62,926 nucleotides of DNA, taken from NCBI GenBank assembly GCA_913057825.1, contig CAJXOW010000013.1, positions 1 to 62,926 of the forward strand, written 5' to 3'. Each line of letters begins with the position of its first letter. The stretch's first letter is position 1. This DNA comes from an uncultured Balneolaceae bacterium (GTDB taxonomy: Bacteria; Bacteroidota; Rhodothermia; Balneolales; Balneolaceae). Made by a program: the position numbers and the translations under genes. Positions 52,973-62,213 of this stretch are shown here, piece by piece. A model generated the notes under the pieces. It saw only the letters and a list, made by a program, of their open reading frames with translations. It did no database searches and was not told the origin of the DNA.

Positions 52973-54402
52973 GATCTGAAGTTAAAAAATGGATAAAAAA
53001 CCCGGGTTTGAGCCATTGGGAAATGGGAGGGCTCATACTGTTTTGCAGCACCATCATTGCACTTCTTATTGGGCTTTTGGGCCGAGGATATATTCTTTAT
53101 GGATTATTTATTTTTAATGGTGTCCTGATAACCGGAGCACTGGCAATGAGGCATCCTAGTTTTATGGTATTGGGATATCTTCTATCCTCCATTATTTATC
53201 TTAACAATTATCCCGGTATTCCGCTACCAGAATTGTTATTTTTTATTTATACCGTTTTTATCGTTCTTGCTTTATTTCTTCCAGATTTATTACGATTTAA
53301 GATCCATTTTTATTCAGGTCTCGATAAAATAGCATTGTTATTTATTATCCTGTTGGCTTATGGAACCGTTCTTGGTTACCTGAATGGGGCGAAACCTGTT
53401 AATCTGTTCGGAGATCTAACCTATTACGCGGGCTTTCTTACTTATTTCGCATTCCTTAAATATTTCCACAGAGAAAGATTCCGAAAAACACTACTTGTAT
53501 TACTTATCGGCATCATTGTATATATATTAGTTCGAAATGCTATTAACTATCAACAAATTATTATTGAAGCCTATGCATTGTGGCAAATTCAAAAGGCAAG
53601 AGCTGCAACCAACGAAGTATTTATACTGGCAGGGTCTTCTTTTTTTCTCTCTGCTTTTCTCTACGTTAAAAGCTACCTGCATAAGTCCTTTTATTTATTT
53701 CTACTGTTGGCAGGAATTGGGGGTATCGTCATTACTCAAAGTAGAGGGTATTGGATAGCTCTGCTATTCAGCTTTTTTATAATGTTTCTTATAGCTGAGA
53801 AAAGCCAAAAAAAACAAATATTACTAGTCATTTCCGTTTCCTTAGTGGCTGGGATATTAGTTATATCAATTTTCTTCTCAGATCTTTTTCATATAATTTA
53901 TGATGCACTTTTATATCGTTTAAGCTCCATATTCGACATATTCACTGAAAGGATAGGCCCTTCCTTAAGGCAACGAATTCTTGAAACTAAAAAAGTAATG
54001 GGTAAAATTATTGAAAATCCAATAGCGGGATATGGGTTTGGAGTTACTTATAGTCGATTCTTGACGGTGCCTCATATATACAAGGAGGTGACTTACATTC
54101 ATAATGGATATTTGGCTATCTGGTTCAAGCTCGGATTGGTTGGATTTATCACAATTCTTTATTATTGCTATTTAATTTTTAAATACTGTCTACATATTTA
54201 TAGAAATACTTCCCGGTGGGCAAAACCCATTTCACATTCTATTATAGGAATACTTGGAGGCATGCTACTTGTGAATGTAACCAGTCCACAATTCTTCAGC
54301 TTTGGAAGCATGTTTCTGATGGCTCTAATGGGAATATTTGCTAGTTACTACTACAACCAATACAAGTACCAGTTGAATAAACACACAGGTATAAGCGAAT
54401 GA
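52969..54402 (+). CDS. O-antigen ligase/polymerase-like membrane protein (Wzy-type)
   Basis: A 477-residue protein with about twelve hydrophobic helices and a large extracytoplasmic loop before the final helices, as in the Wzy_C family; SRGYWIALLFSFFIMF is the typical segment. It should polymerise or ligate lipid-linked repeat units in the inner membrane. Start and stop overlap both neighbours by 4 bp (ATGA), indicating one transcription and translation unit. Confidence 0.88.
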   Translation: MRSEVKKWIKNPGLSHWEMGGLILFCSTIIALLIGLLGRGYILYGLFIFNGVLITGALAMRHPSFMVLGYLLSSIIYLNNYPGIPLPELLFFIYTVFIVLALFLPDLLRFKIHFYSGLDKIALLFIILLAYGTVLGYLNGAKPVNLFGDLTYYAGFLTYFAFLKYFHRERFRKTLLVLLIGIIVYILVRNAINYQQIIIEAYALWQIQKARAATNEVFILAGSSFFLSAFLYVKSYLHKSFYLFLLLAGIGGIVITQSRGYWIALLFSFFIMFLIAEKSQKKQILLVISVSLVAGILVISIFFSDLFHIIYDALLYRLSSIFDIFTERIGPSLRQRILETKKVMGKIIENPIAGYGFGVTYSRFLTVPHIYKEVTYIHNGYLAIWFKLGLVGFITILYYCYLIFKYCLHIYRNTSRWAKPISHSIIGILGGMLLVNVTSPQFFSFGSMFLMALMGIFASYYYNQYKYQLNKHTGISE

Positions 54403-55340
54403 AGCCTGAATCAGTTACAATAGAATCTTATAATACGCTCCCTGACCCAAAAGTTTCTGTTGTTACTGTAAATTATTACTGTTTGGATGAAATTCTGAAA
54501 AGTTACAAATCTATAGAAAAGCATTCTACGAATATAAACTTTGAATACATCATTGTATCAAATTCTCCCATAGAATTTAAACATAAAGCCAGGCTGAGAA
54601 ACTGCTCCCGTTTAAGCCAAACTATTGAATTAGAAAGTAATAAAGGATTTTCATTTGCAAATAACATCGGGGCTAAGCATGCAGACGGCGAATACATTTT
54701 CTTCTTAAATCCGGATACACGATTTTATAATAACGCACTTCAGATATTATTGCATACATTCAAGCAGTACCCGAGAGCCGGTATACTTGGTCCTCAAACA
54801 TTAGATAGAGAAGGTAACAAAGCTGGAAGCATTAAAAATCACATTTCGTATCTCACTCTTTTCCATGAAGCTTTGCCATTGCTAAAGTGGTTTACCTCCG
54901 AGCAATTTTGGGACGGACACTATAGAAAATATCAAACGGGTTATGTCGATATTGTGAATGGCAGTGCCCTTTTTATTCCCAAAAACTTATTTTTTGAAAT
55001 TGGTGGCATGAACGAATCCTTCTTTCTTTACTGGGAGGAAAATGACCTTTGCCTAAAAATACGAGAACAAAATTATAAAGTACTATATGTTAACGAGGCA
55101 ATTGTACAACACCATGGGAAGATAACCACAAAAAAAAATTTTATCCCTCTTGAAATCGAACGTCACCGTTCAAGGAAGAAATTTATTAACCAATATCGAC
55201 AAGAACTCTCTGTTTTAAACCGATTGACAGGTATTTTTAGCTTTTTTTGGAGAACTCTCTTTAGTTTAGCATTATTTCGCATATCAAAAGTAAAGCAATT
55301 TGGTGCATTATTAACCTGGTACCTATTTCATTATAAATGA
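54399..55340 (+). CDS. Glycosyltransferase family 2 protein (rhamnosyltransferase-like)
   Basis: A 313-residue cytoplasmic GT-A enzyme. It opens with VSVVTVNYYCLDEI, has the acceptor/donor motif YIFFLNPDTRF (DxD-like), and the family segment FFEIGGMNESFFLYWEENDLCLKI. A hydrophobic C-terminal part may associate with the membrane. The closest known types add rhamnose or similar sugars to lipid carriers; the actual sugar is unknown. It overlaps the polymerase gene by 4 bp. Confidence 0.9.
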   Translation: MKPESVTIESYNTLPDPKVSVVTVNYYCLDEILKSYKSIEKHSTNINFEYIIVSNSPIEFKHKARLRNCSRLSQTIELESNKGFSFANNIGAKHADGEYIFFLNPDTRFYNNALQILLHTFKQYPRAGILGPQTLDREGNKAGSIKNHISYLTLFHEALPLLKWFTSEQFWDGHYRKYQTGYVDIVNGSALFIPKNLFFEIGGMNESFFLYWEENDLCLKIREQNYKVLYVNEAIVQHHGKITTKKNFIPLEIERHRSRKKFINQYRQELSVLNRLTGIFSFFWRTLFSLALFRISKVKQFGALLTWYLFHYK

Positions 55341-55395
55341 AAGCAACTAATTTTACTCAATACTTTTAAATATTTAAAAAGTATTATTTGCCTTA

Positions 55396-56619
55396 ATGAA
55401 GCTGTTATTAATATCACAATATTTTCCCCCGGAAACTGGTGCTGGGGCTACCCGTGCCGAAGCATTAGTAAAATATTTATCCCGTCAAGATTGGAATATT
55501 GAGGTTATTTCAGAATTACCCAATTACCCAACAGGCAAAGTTCATTCTGATTATAAGAAAAAGTTTCAGCAAGCAGAAGAAATGTATGATTCGAAAGTCA
55601 ACCGAGTGTGGGTTTGGGCTAATCCAAGAAAAAGCCTTATCCAGCAACTTGGAATTTTTGGTTCTTTTTTACTTACCTCTTTACTATACGTTGTTATGAA
55701 TCCCAAAAAATATGATGTGGTGTTTGCAACTTCTCCTCCCATATTTGCCGGAATTGCCGGCGCCGTAATTTCTAAATTACTGAATACCAAGTTTGTATTA
55801 GACGTAAGAGATATTTGGCCTGATGCTGCTGTTGATGCCGGTAAAATTGAGAAACAATCCTTTTTCTTTAAATTCGGAAGAACACTAGAAAACTGGATTT
55901 ACAGACAAGCAGATCTAATCATTCCAGTCACCTCTCGTTCAGAGGACATAATTAAAAAGCGTTGTAAAGAAACCCCCACTAAAGTTATATCGAATGGTGT
56001 AGATCTCGATTCTTTTTACAAACATAAACATCCTGAACAAATTATCGACGAAGAATATGACCCTGAAAAATTTCGGGTGGGATACGTTGGGTCATTAGGT
56101 GTTATTCATGATTTGCAGACACTTGTGAAAGCTGCAAAAATATGTGAAAAAGATGAAGATATTGAATTTATCATTGTGGGAGACGGCGGTTCCCGGGACA
56201 AATTAGAAAAAGAAATTGAGAAATTCCAACCTAACAATCTCCACTGGATTGGTTTGAAAGAACATTATAAAGTTCCGGCTTATATCTCTTCTTTTGATCT
56301 TGCTATCAACCCGGTTTATAACGCAAAAATTTTTGAATCTATTGTAACCGTTAAATTTTACGAATATCTCGCTTGTGAAACACCGGTTATCTCTCTGGCA
56401 AAAGGGTTAATGAAAAAAGAAGGAGACAAAAGCGGAGCAGTTATAACAATTGAACCGGAACAACCTATGAAACTTGCCGAAACAATAATCAATCTGAAAA
56501 ATAACCCTTCTAAATTAAAAGAGCTCTCCGCAAATTCCAGAGATTACATACTTGATAATTATTCAAGAGAACAGCTTACCCAAAAACTTTCAAAACATCT
56601 TAAATCAGTGATACAATAA
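55396..56619 (+). CDS. Glycosyltransferase family 4 protein (WcaI/WbuB-like)
   Basis: A 407-residue GT-B enzyme with the N-terminal ISQYFPPETGAGATRAEALV and ELPNYPTGKV characteristic of the WbuB/WcaI group, and a C-terminal donor domain (VGYVGSLGVIHDLQTLVKAA, IVGDGGSRDKL, KFYEYLACETPVI). It likely transfers a deoxysugar or aminosugar to the growing unit. It ends the plus-strand half of the locus; the next five genes are on the opposite strand, so the locus is convergent here. Confidence 0.92.
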   Translation: MKLLLISQYFPPETGAGATRAEALVKYLSRQDWNIEVISELPNYPTGKVHSDYKKKFQQAEEMYDSKVNRVWVWANPRKSLIQQLGIFGSFLLTSLLYVVMNPKKYDVVFATSPPIFAGIAGAVISKLLNTKFVLDVRDIWPDAAVDAGKIEKQSFFFKFGRTLENWIYRQADLIIPVTSRSEDIIKKRCKETPTKVISNGVDLDSFYKHKHPEQIIDEEYDPEKFRVGYVGSLGVIHDLQTLVKAAKICEKDEDIEFIIVGDGGSRDKLEKEIEKFQPNNLHWIGLKEHYKVPAYISSFDLAINPVYNAKIFESIVTVKFYEYLACETPVISLAKGLMKKEGDKSGAVITIEPEQPMKLAETIINLKNNPSKLKELSANSRDYILDNYSREQLTQKLSKHLKSVIQ

Positions 56620-56733
56620 TTAAACTTAAAATCTCGTAGGTATAAGCCTGCCAACTCTCCTTCTATCCCTCCTTTTATTTGGACTTATTGACCTTCAACA
56701 GCTTTTCTATTTAATGTTCTTATTTTATTGATT

Positions 56734-58371
56734 TTATTCGAATGCTTGATAATTCTTCAAAGCCCTAATACTCTGTCCAGTTCGTGTACCTTGTTTAACA
56801 GATGGTGGTCCAACAGGAGGCCAATTTGAATCTTTTAAAAACTCTGGTTTTTGGTCGTAATACAAACTAATAACAGGTAGATAGTAAGACTTTTCATAAT
56901 TTTCAGTCCATTCAATATGAGATGCATATTTAGTTTTTGCATCATTTGCAGAATTACTCCTCAATCCATAAATATCGATCAACTTTTCACTTCCATCCCA
57001 TTTCATTAATTGAGCCTCATTTCCAAGAACATTGGTCGAATCAATCTGTTTGAGAACCATGTAATTAGAAGGATCATAATTTCTCAGTAAAGTATTAAAT
57101 GGTCCATTTCGTGCATATTTTCCATATTTGTTATAAAAATGGTCATCCGCTTTTATACGGTCGACAATATTTCCCTCTAATAAGTTTGCGTAGGGGTAAT
57201 GTCCGTGGATACTGATATCACCCGCTTTCTCATCACATTGGTGACTATTTTGACGCGTGTAATTATAGCCATATACATTTTGATTAGCTCCATGTTGTAT
57301 GAGAATGGCATGCCTTAAAGTAGACATGATATTATTTTCAATCAGACTCATGGAAGTAAAATCACTAACCGTTACCCCATAACCATATGCTCCCTCGTAT
57401 TTTACTGCTTCTCTGAAATAAGAGTTTTTTATTTCTATGTGAGTACTGGATGAAATATTTACATGATTTTGCACTGGTTTTATTCCCTCGACATTCCTAA
57501 CCCAACTATTATATGCATATTTAATAGTTACAAAATGTCCCTTACAACCCGTCATATCCCGTTTATTACCCATCTGGGTTATATCTTTACATGTATATTC
57601 CTTGCACTTAAATCCTCCAGACTGTTTGATTGTCACGTCTTGCAAGCCCGCAAATACCACCGGATTTATCCTGTAAACACCTAGTCTTGTTCTACCATGT
57701 AGTTCCCAAGTTAGATCTAATGAACCAGATAAATTGATAGTGTTAGCATCTATACTTGACACTTTAACTAATCGGCCCACATAATTCCCTTTGATATTTG
57801 ATATATTTTCTCCTACATGGGGTTGTACTAATACATATTTTACATTTTCTACCTGGAGATCATTTGTCAATTTAATGGATTTATTTTCTGCCTGATATGA
57901 TTTGATGACCCCTAATTGATCCTCTTCTTTGCCACTCAAAAAGAATACGTGATTGGGCTTTTCTATAGAACCTTTATAATAAATTAGTGTCGCCTTACTT
58001 TTATTCTTCCACTGGGGCCCTTTACCGTCTAACACAACCTTTGATGGGATTTTTATACTTGCTCGAATATCAATTTGACCACTCGGTAGCTTAATAATAG
58101 TAATACCCTGCATCTGTGAGGCCTTATCTATAATATTGCGTAACGCTTTCGTATCGTCAACCGAATCATTGGCAACAACCCCAAATTGCTGGGCATCCAA
58201 TACATTTTCGATTTTAATGCTATCTTTTTCCAAACCAGCCTTTTCCCACTCTACCCGCCTATCCATCGGAATAATCTCCTGATGTTGAGCTATTAATACA
58301 GACAGATTACTAAATAATAGCAGACCTATTATAAGAAATATCACCAGGTCTCGTGGGATGAAGGACTTCAT
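56734..58371 (-). CDS. Right-handed beta-helix (pectate-lyase-like) protein
   Basis: A 545-residue protein with an N-terminal hydrophobic signal (about 8-28). The first repeat region has the pectate-lyase-3 pattern FGVVANDSVDDTKALRNIID followed by LDGKG and many HIEIKNSYFREAV-type coils. Such folds carry lyases, epimerases and other polysaccharide-modifying enzymes; active-site residues could not be assigned by eye. Its position at the end of the minus-strand polysaccharide operon suggests modification or trimming of the polymer in the periplasm. Confidence 0.82.
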   Translation of the reverse strand: MKSFIPRDLVIFLIIGLLLFSNLSVLIAQHQEIIPMDRRVEWEKAGLEKDSIKIENVLDAQQFGVVANDSVDDTKALRNIIDKASQMQGITIIKLPSGQIDIRASIKIPSKVVLDGKGPQWKNKSKATLIYYKGSIEKPNHVFFLSGKEEDQLGVIKSYQAENKSIKLTNDLQVENVKYVLVQPHVGENISNIKGNYVGRLVKVSSIDANTINLSGSLDLTWELHGRTRLGVYRINPVVFAGLQDVTIKQSGGFKCKEYTCKDITQMGNKRDMTGCKGHFVTIKYAYNSWVRNVEGIKPVQNHVNISSSTHIEIKNSYFREAVKYEGAYGYGVTVSDFTSMSLIENNIMSTLRHAILIQHGANQNVYGYNYTRQNSHQCDEKAGDISIHGHYPYANLLEGNIVDRIKADDHFYNKYGKYARNGPFNTLLRNYDPSNYMVLKQIDSTNVLGNEAQLMKWDGSEKLIDIYGLRSNSANDAKTKYASHIEWTENYEKSYYLPVISLYYDQKPEFLKDSNWPPVGPPSVKQGTRTGQSIRALKNYQAFE

Positions 58372-58387
58372 ATATTTAATCTAAATT

Positions 58388-59365
58388 TCATATTTGTTTT
58401 CTTGGGGTACTATCGAATGCAGTATATAAATCTACATCAAATATGTTTAGCAAATCTTGGATTTCACTTTTTTCTTTTTCGCTAACTTCTTCAAGCCAAT
58501 ATCCAACTATCTCTTCGTTTAATTTATGCTTTATTTGGCGTCTAGTAGTTTTGGAAGGTCTCCCGTAGGCTTCTTTAGCCCTTTCTAATTGTTGAAATTG
58601 AAACTGCTTACCTAGTTCATCAATAAATTCACTTCCTCCCTTGACTAGCTCCTCATAAGTTAGATGGATCATATTCGTATCATCATTTCTATGCAAAATT
58701 GGAATATTTTCCAATATCCAACTCAATACGTGTACCTTTAAAGGCTTATCTTTATCTAATGTATCCAACCCCTTATCAATCTGCTCGCCATTTAAATAGG
58801 TTTTTTGATAATAGTGATTTTGAATAAAAGATAAAGCCGTAGGCTTATAATTTTTTTTCAAACAAGATAGGGCCTGCGAGATAGGGTGGCGAGTTAAATA
58901 AATAAAATCCAGTGAGGTATTTGTCTGAAACCATTGATACAGGCAGTTTGAAGCACAAATCTTTAAGACAATTCTATGGGGAAAAAATGAAAAGCTTGCA
59001 TCAAATATATTCCAAGGAGCATTAATTATAAAATCACCACTCAGGATATCTGATATGTACTTATTGAAATCCTCCACGTCATAAGAGTCCAGCGTTACAT
59101 TTTGTCCCCTTCTGTCAAATGGTAAATATTCACTAATAGCAGTAGGCACTCTTACTAAACTAATGGGTTCTGTAATGGGTAGTATATCTTTTTGAGAACC
59201 AAATATTTGTAATAGCCAAGTTCCCCCACTTCGTCTTGATGTAAAAATAGCCACATCACCAACTTCGTCATTATTTCTTTGTACCCTTATTAATGAATAT
59301 ATGCTTTGTTTTAATGTTTCTTGACAGCTATTTATTAAAACTTTTTTACTAATAGATCTTCTCAT
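58388..59365 (-). CDS. Sulfotransferase family protein
   Basis: A 325-residue protein with the PAPS-dependent sulfotransferase layout: a 5'-phosphosulfate-binding loop early (FTSRRSGGTWLLQIFGSQ), the 3'-phosphate-binding region FIYLTRHPISQALSCLK, and a C-terminal KEAYGRPSKTTRRQIKHK. It should transfer sulfate from PAPS to sugar hydroxyls or amines on the polymer unit. It is one of two such genes in this locus and sits between the beta-helix and glycosyltransferase genes. Confidence 0.82.
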   Translation of the reverse strand: MRRSISKKVLINSCQETLKQSIYSLIRVQRNNDEVGDVAIFTSRRSGGTWLLQIFGSQKDILPITEPISLVRVPTAISEYLPFDRRGQNVTLDSYDVEDFNKYISDILSGDFIINAPWNIFDASFSFFPHRIVLKICASNCLYQWFQTNTSLDFIYLTRHPISQALSCLKKNYKPTALSFIQNHYYQKTYLNGEQIDKGLDTLDKDKPLKVHVLSWILENIPILHRNDDTNMIHLTYEELVKGGSEFIDELGKQFQFQQLERAKEAYGRPSKTTRRQIKHKLNEEIVGYWLEEVSEKEKSEIQDLLNIFDVDLYTAFDSTPRKQI

Positions 59366-59375
59366 GTTAGTTCAA

Positions 59376-60380
59376 TTAGCTGAACGTTTTATCGATTTCA
59401 TCTTGAATCACCTCACTCAATTTATTGGTTAACTGCTCAAATTCCATTCGTTTATTCTTTTTTACTTTTTTTAAGCGATCTAATAAAGATTCTTTGGAAT
59501 GTATAGCATTCTTAATATTCTCGGCGATATCTGCGGGTTTATGCGTCGTATACAAAGCCGCCCCATTAAAATAACTTTTAAGAGCCTCCGTATCTGACAA
59601 TACCATGGGAGTGTTAACATTCAATGCCTCATATGCTCCGGATTGCAAGCAATCCTCTTCCGAGGTTAAAGCAAGGATGCAATCCGCATTCCCCAACAGA
59701 TCAACATATTGTTGAAAATCCATATACCCGGTGAATTTCAAATTGGGATAGTCATTGTCTGCTCCCGCAAGAGATGCAGGCACTTTACCAGTCCAGTAAA
59801 TATTTATTGCTTCGGAAGACAATATTTCTGCAACTTTAAATATCTCATTCCTTGGCTCATCCCGGGCAAAGGAGCTCACATACACACAATAGGTCCCCCT
59901 TTCTTGTTTGTTTTTGTTTATTTTGTATCGGTATTCTGGGATTTTATCTGGCAGAATAAAATAATTATCGTGCAATTCTTCTATATCCGTCTTCATGCCT
60001 TGATTATGGACAATCGACACATTCACTTTTTGGAAACTCCATTTTTTCAAGGGCCAAAACAGAACATTCCAAAAACCCTTTGCTTTACGTCTTAATGCTT
60101 TTGTATGGCAATCTGCAATAATTACTACTTTATTAAAGCACAAAAGCTTATAAATACTCGCCACCAGCAGTAATAAAAAAGAAAGTTGTAAAAATATTAT
60201 TTGGGGTCTTTTGCGAAATAGCACCCATATAGTCCACAAAGTACTACCTCCATGCCGGATCAAGGCATTCTGATCAAGATGCAGTTCAAATATAGGAAGA
60301 TTAAAGTAATCAGCTAGATTTCGTGAACGAGAGGCATGGTGCCAAGTAAGCCAAACAGCTTGTTTATTTTTATAATCCAA
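59376..60380 (-). CDS. Glycosyltransferase, GT-B fold
   Basis: A 334-residue protein with an N-terminal HHASRSRNLADYF acceptor region, a membrane-associated segment (FLQLSFLLLLVASIYKLLCF), and a donor-binding C-terminal half containing YCVYVSSFARDEPRNEIF and SEEDCLQSGAYEALNVNTPMVLSD. The start is TTG 60380, in the same frame as and one codon after the stop of the heparinase-like gene, suggesting coupled translation. The sugar is unknown. Confidence 0.8.
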   Translation of the reverse strand: MDYKNKQAVWLTWHHASRSRNLADYFNLPIFELHLDQNALIRHGGSTLWTIWVLFRKRPQIIFLQLSFLLLLVASIYKLLCFNKVVIIADCHTKALRRKAKGFWNVLFWPLKKWSFQKVNVSIVHNQGMKTDIEELHDNYFILPDKIPEYRYKINKNKQERGTYCVYVSSFARDEPRNEIFKVAEILSSEAINIYWTGKVPASLAGADNDYPNLKFTGYMDFQQYVDLLGNADCILALTSEEDCLQSGAYEALNVNTPMVLSDTEALKSYFNGAALYTTHKPADIAENIKNAIHSKESLLDRLKKVKKNKRMEFEQLTNKLSEVIQDEIDKTFS

Positions 60381-60383
60381 TAT

Positions 60384-62174
60384 TCAAATATTTTCAATTG
60401 ACAGTTGTGCAAAGAACTTATTCTCCACGGAAGGAAATTCCAATTTTATCCTGTTTGAGTTTACGGCATAATTGTAATATGGATACACTTTAAATGGTTC
60501 AATATGAATTATTGGTTTCATTTCTCCCAATACATATAATTCCCATCGAGCTGCATCTCGTTCAAGGTGTACATACTGATTTTTCCCTTCTTCAATATGA
60601 TTCGCTGAAACGCCCGGTGAGAGAATAAAATTCAATTGTACATTAAATTCATCATTTCCTTTTACCTTATCCTCTATAGTCAATCTGCGATTATTCAACT
60701 TCCAGGTTCTTTGATGAAAATATTCTCCTATATGCTTAAATCCACGATAACTCGCCTTTATTAAAATCGAATCATCCTTCCATTCAAATTCGTACTTTGG
60801 CTCTTCCGGCAAATAAGCCCAACGGAAAAAACTCCACAACTTTGCCTGGTCTTCATGGTTTATAGTAACGGTGTTATGTGCCTCCGCTTTTTTCAGCCGC
60901 ATTGCTTCCTCTTCATTTTCATATCGAAATGTACCCGGATCAATAAAAAGAGGCTGTCCCTGTGAACAATATATCATACTTAAAATATCTGAATGTCCAT
61001 GGCCAGGATTAGGCTTAAGTCCGATATTACCTACATTTGCAATTAGCTTATTACTCTCAGAGGAACTGGCTATAACATACTTATTTTCTATATCTACAAC
61101 TCCCTTTCTTTTTTTATTTCTGACTTCGAAATCTAATCCCTTTGATAGTTCCTTAATATTTTCAACATCTTTCTCTAAACTATCATGAAAGAAAGTGTAA
61201 CAATTATCACCAATCATCGGCAGCGTTCCATCCGGCAAAATAAATGATTCAACATTGGAAACTGCTTTACTCATTAAATTTTTGAATCTTTTCGATACAG
61301 GGTTAGAAGTCTGTTCCAAATTTTTAATCCACAACAATCCCACGAGCGTAATTTGCACATGGTAGTGGTACGAAAATTCAAAATGAAAACCACTTGAACT
61401 GTATTCTGTGAAAAATTCGTCAAGCAAATGGTTATGGACTCTTTCCCAATCATCCATATCGCTATCTGCATTAAGGAGATAGTAACTAATCCAAATTACA
61501 TATAATTGCAAGAGCACATGGTTACCAGGTACATGCCATTCTATATTATCCGAAATATATCTAACATGCTCCACTATGGATTCTCGAATGAGAGTCCATA
61601 ATTCAGCTTCCACCTGTTTTCCCTCCCTTGAAATAACTGACAATAACTTATACCAATTAAATAGGCGCAATGTAGCATTAAAACTATTCCAGGCCGTTGA
61701 ATGAGAAGGAGGGTAGTACCTAATCCAAGACTTTATCAAATCACAAATAATTTTGGGAGATAAATCCAGATTATCACACTCTTCTGCAAACAGATGGAAT
61801 CGATGCAAATTATTTAATGTTTCCTCCTTTCCTTTTTGTTGCCAAATATCTGTTATATTTTCTTTGTTACCCACCTCCTTTATTAAAGTAAACTTTTCTC
61901 TAATCTGTTTTTGATAGGAATGATTTTCCAATCCATAGTTGTTTATCCCTATATCCCATAAGAAACACTGGTCTGAAGAACAATAAAACAGGGATAAAAA
62001 TCTGTTATGAAAAGTTTGATAACTCACCGGATCAGTAACATGAAATGAACTTGACCTATAAGTTAACGAGAAAGGCAAAAGCTTTTTAATCCACCGGTTT
62101 AATAGTAGATGATATATTTGAGTAAAATCAAATCTTTTTATACTGTCTAAGTAAAGTTTTAGAGTTTGCCACAT
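60384..62174 (-). CDS. Heparinase II/III-family protein
   Basis: A 596-residue protein with an N-terminal (alpha/alpha) barrel-like region (about 60-330: HVPGNHVLLQLYVIW, EFSYHYHVQITL) and a C-terminal beta domain with GHGHSDILSM, DPGTFRYE and AHNTVTINHEDQAK, the Heparinase_II_III signatures. It has no signal peptide. Family members cleave uronic-acid polysaccharides, and homologues without a signal peptide are common in capsule and exopolysaccharide biosynthesis loci, where their role is uncertain. Its presence with sulfotransferases supports a glycosaminoglycan-like product. Confidence 0.88.
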   Translation of the reverse strand: MWQTLKLYLDSIKRFDFTQIYHLLLNRWIKKLLPFSLTYRSSSFHVTDPVSYQTFHNRFLSLFYCSSDQCFLWDIGINNYGLENHSYQKQIREKFTLIKEVGNKENITDIWQQKGKEETLNNLHRFHLFAEECDNLDLSPKIICDLIKSWIRYYPPSHSTAWNSFNATLRLFNWYKLLSVISREGKQVEAELWTLIRESIVEHVRYISDNIEWHVPGNHVLLQLYVIWISYYLLNADSDMDDWERVHNHLLDEFFTEYSSSGFHFEFSYHYHVQITLVGLLWIKNLEQTSNPVSKRFKNLMSKAVSNVESFILPDGTLPMIGDNCYTFFHDSLEKDVENIKELSKGLDFEVRNKKRKGVVDIENKYVIASSSESNKLIANVGNIGLKPNPGHGHSDILSMIYCSQGQPLFIDPGTFRYENEEEAMRLKKAEAHNTVTINHEDQAKLWSFFRWAYLPEEPKYEFEWKDDSILIKASYRGFKHIGEYFHQRTWKLNNRRLTIEDKVKGNDEFNVQLNFILSPGVSANHIEEGKNQYVHLERDAARWELYVLGEMKPIIHIEPFKVYPYYNYAVNSNRIKLEFPSVENKFFAQLSIENI

Positions 62175-62213
62175 TCAATTAGAGAATAGATTTAATAACT
62201 ATCATTAAATATT

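Noticed and set aside
60378..60386. Frameshift or read-through fusion of the heparinase-like and glycosyltransferase genes
   Set aside because: They are in one frame separated by TGA and one codon, but both proteins look complete for their families, so two genes with coupled translation are more likely.
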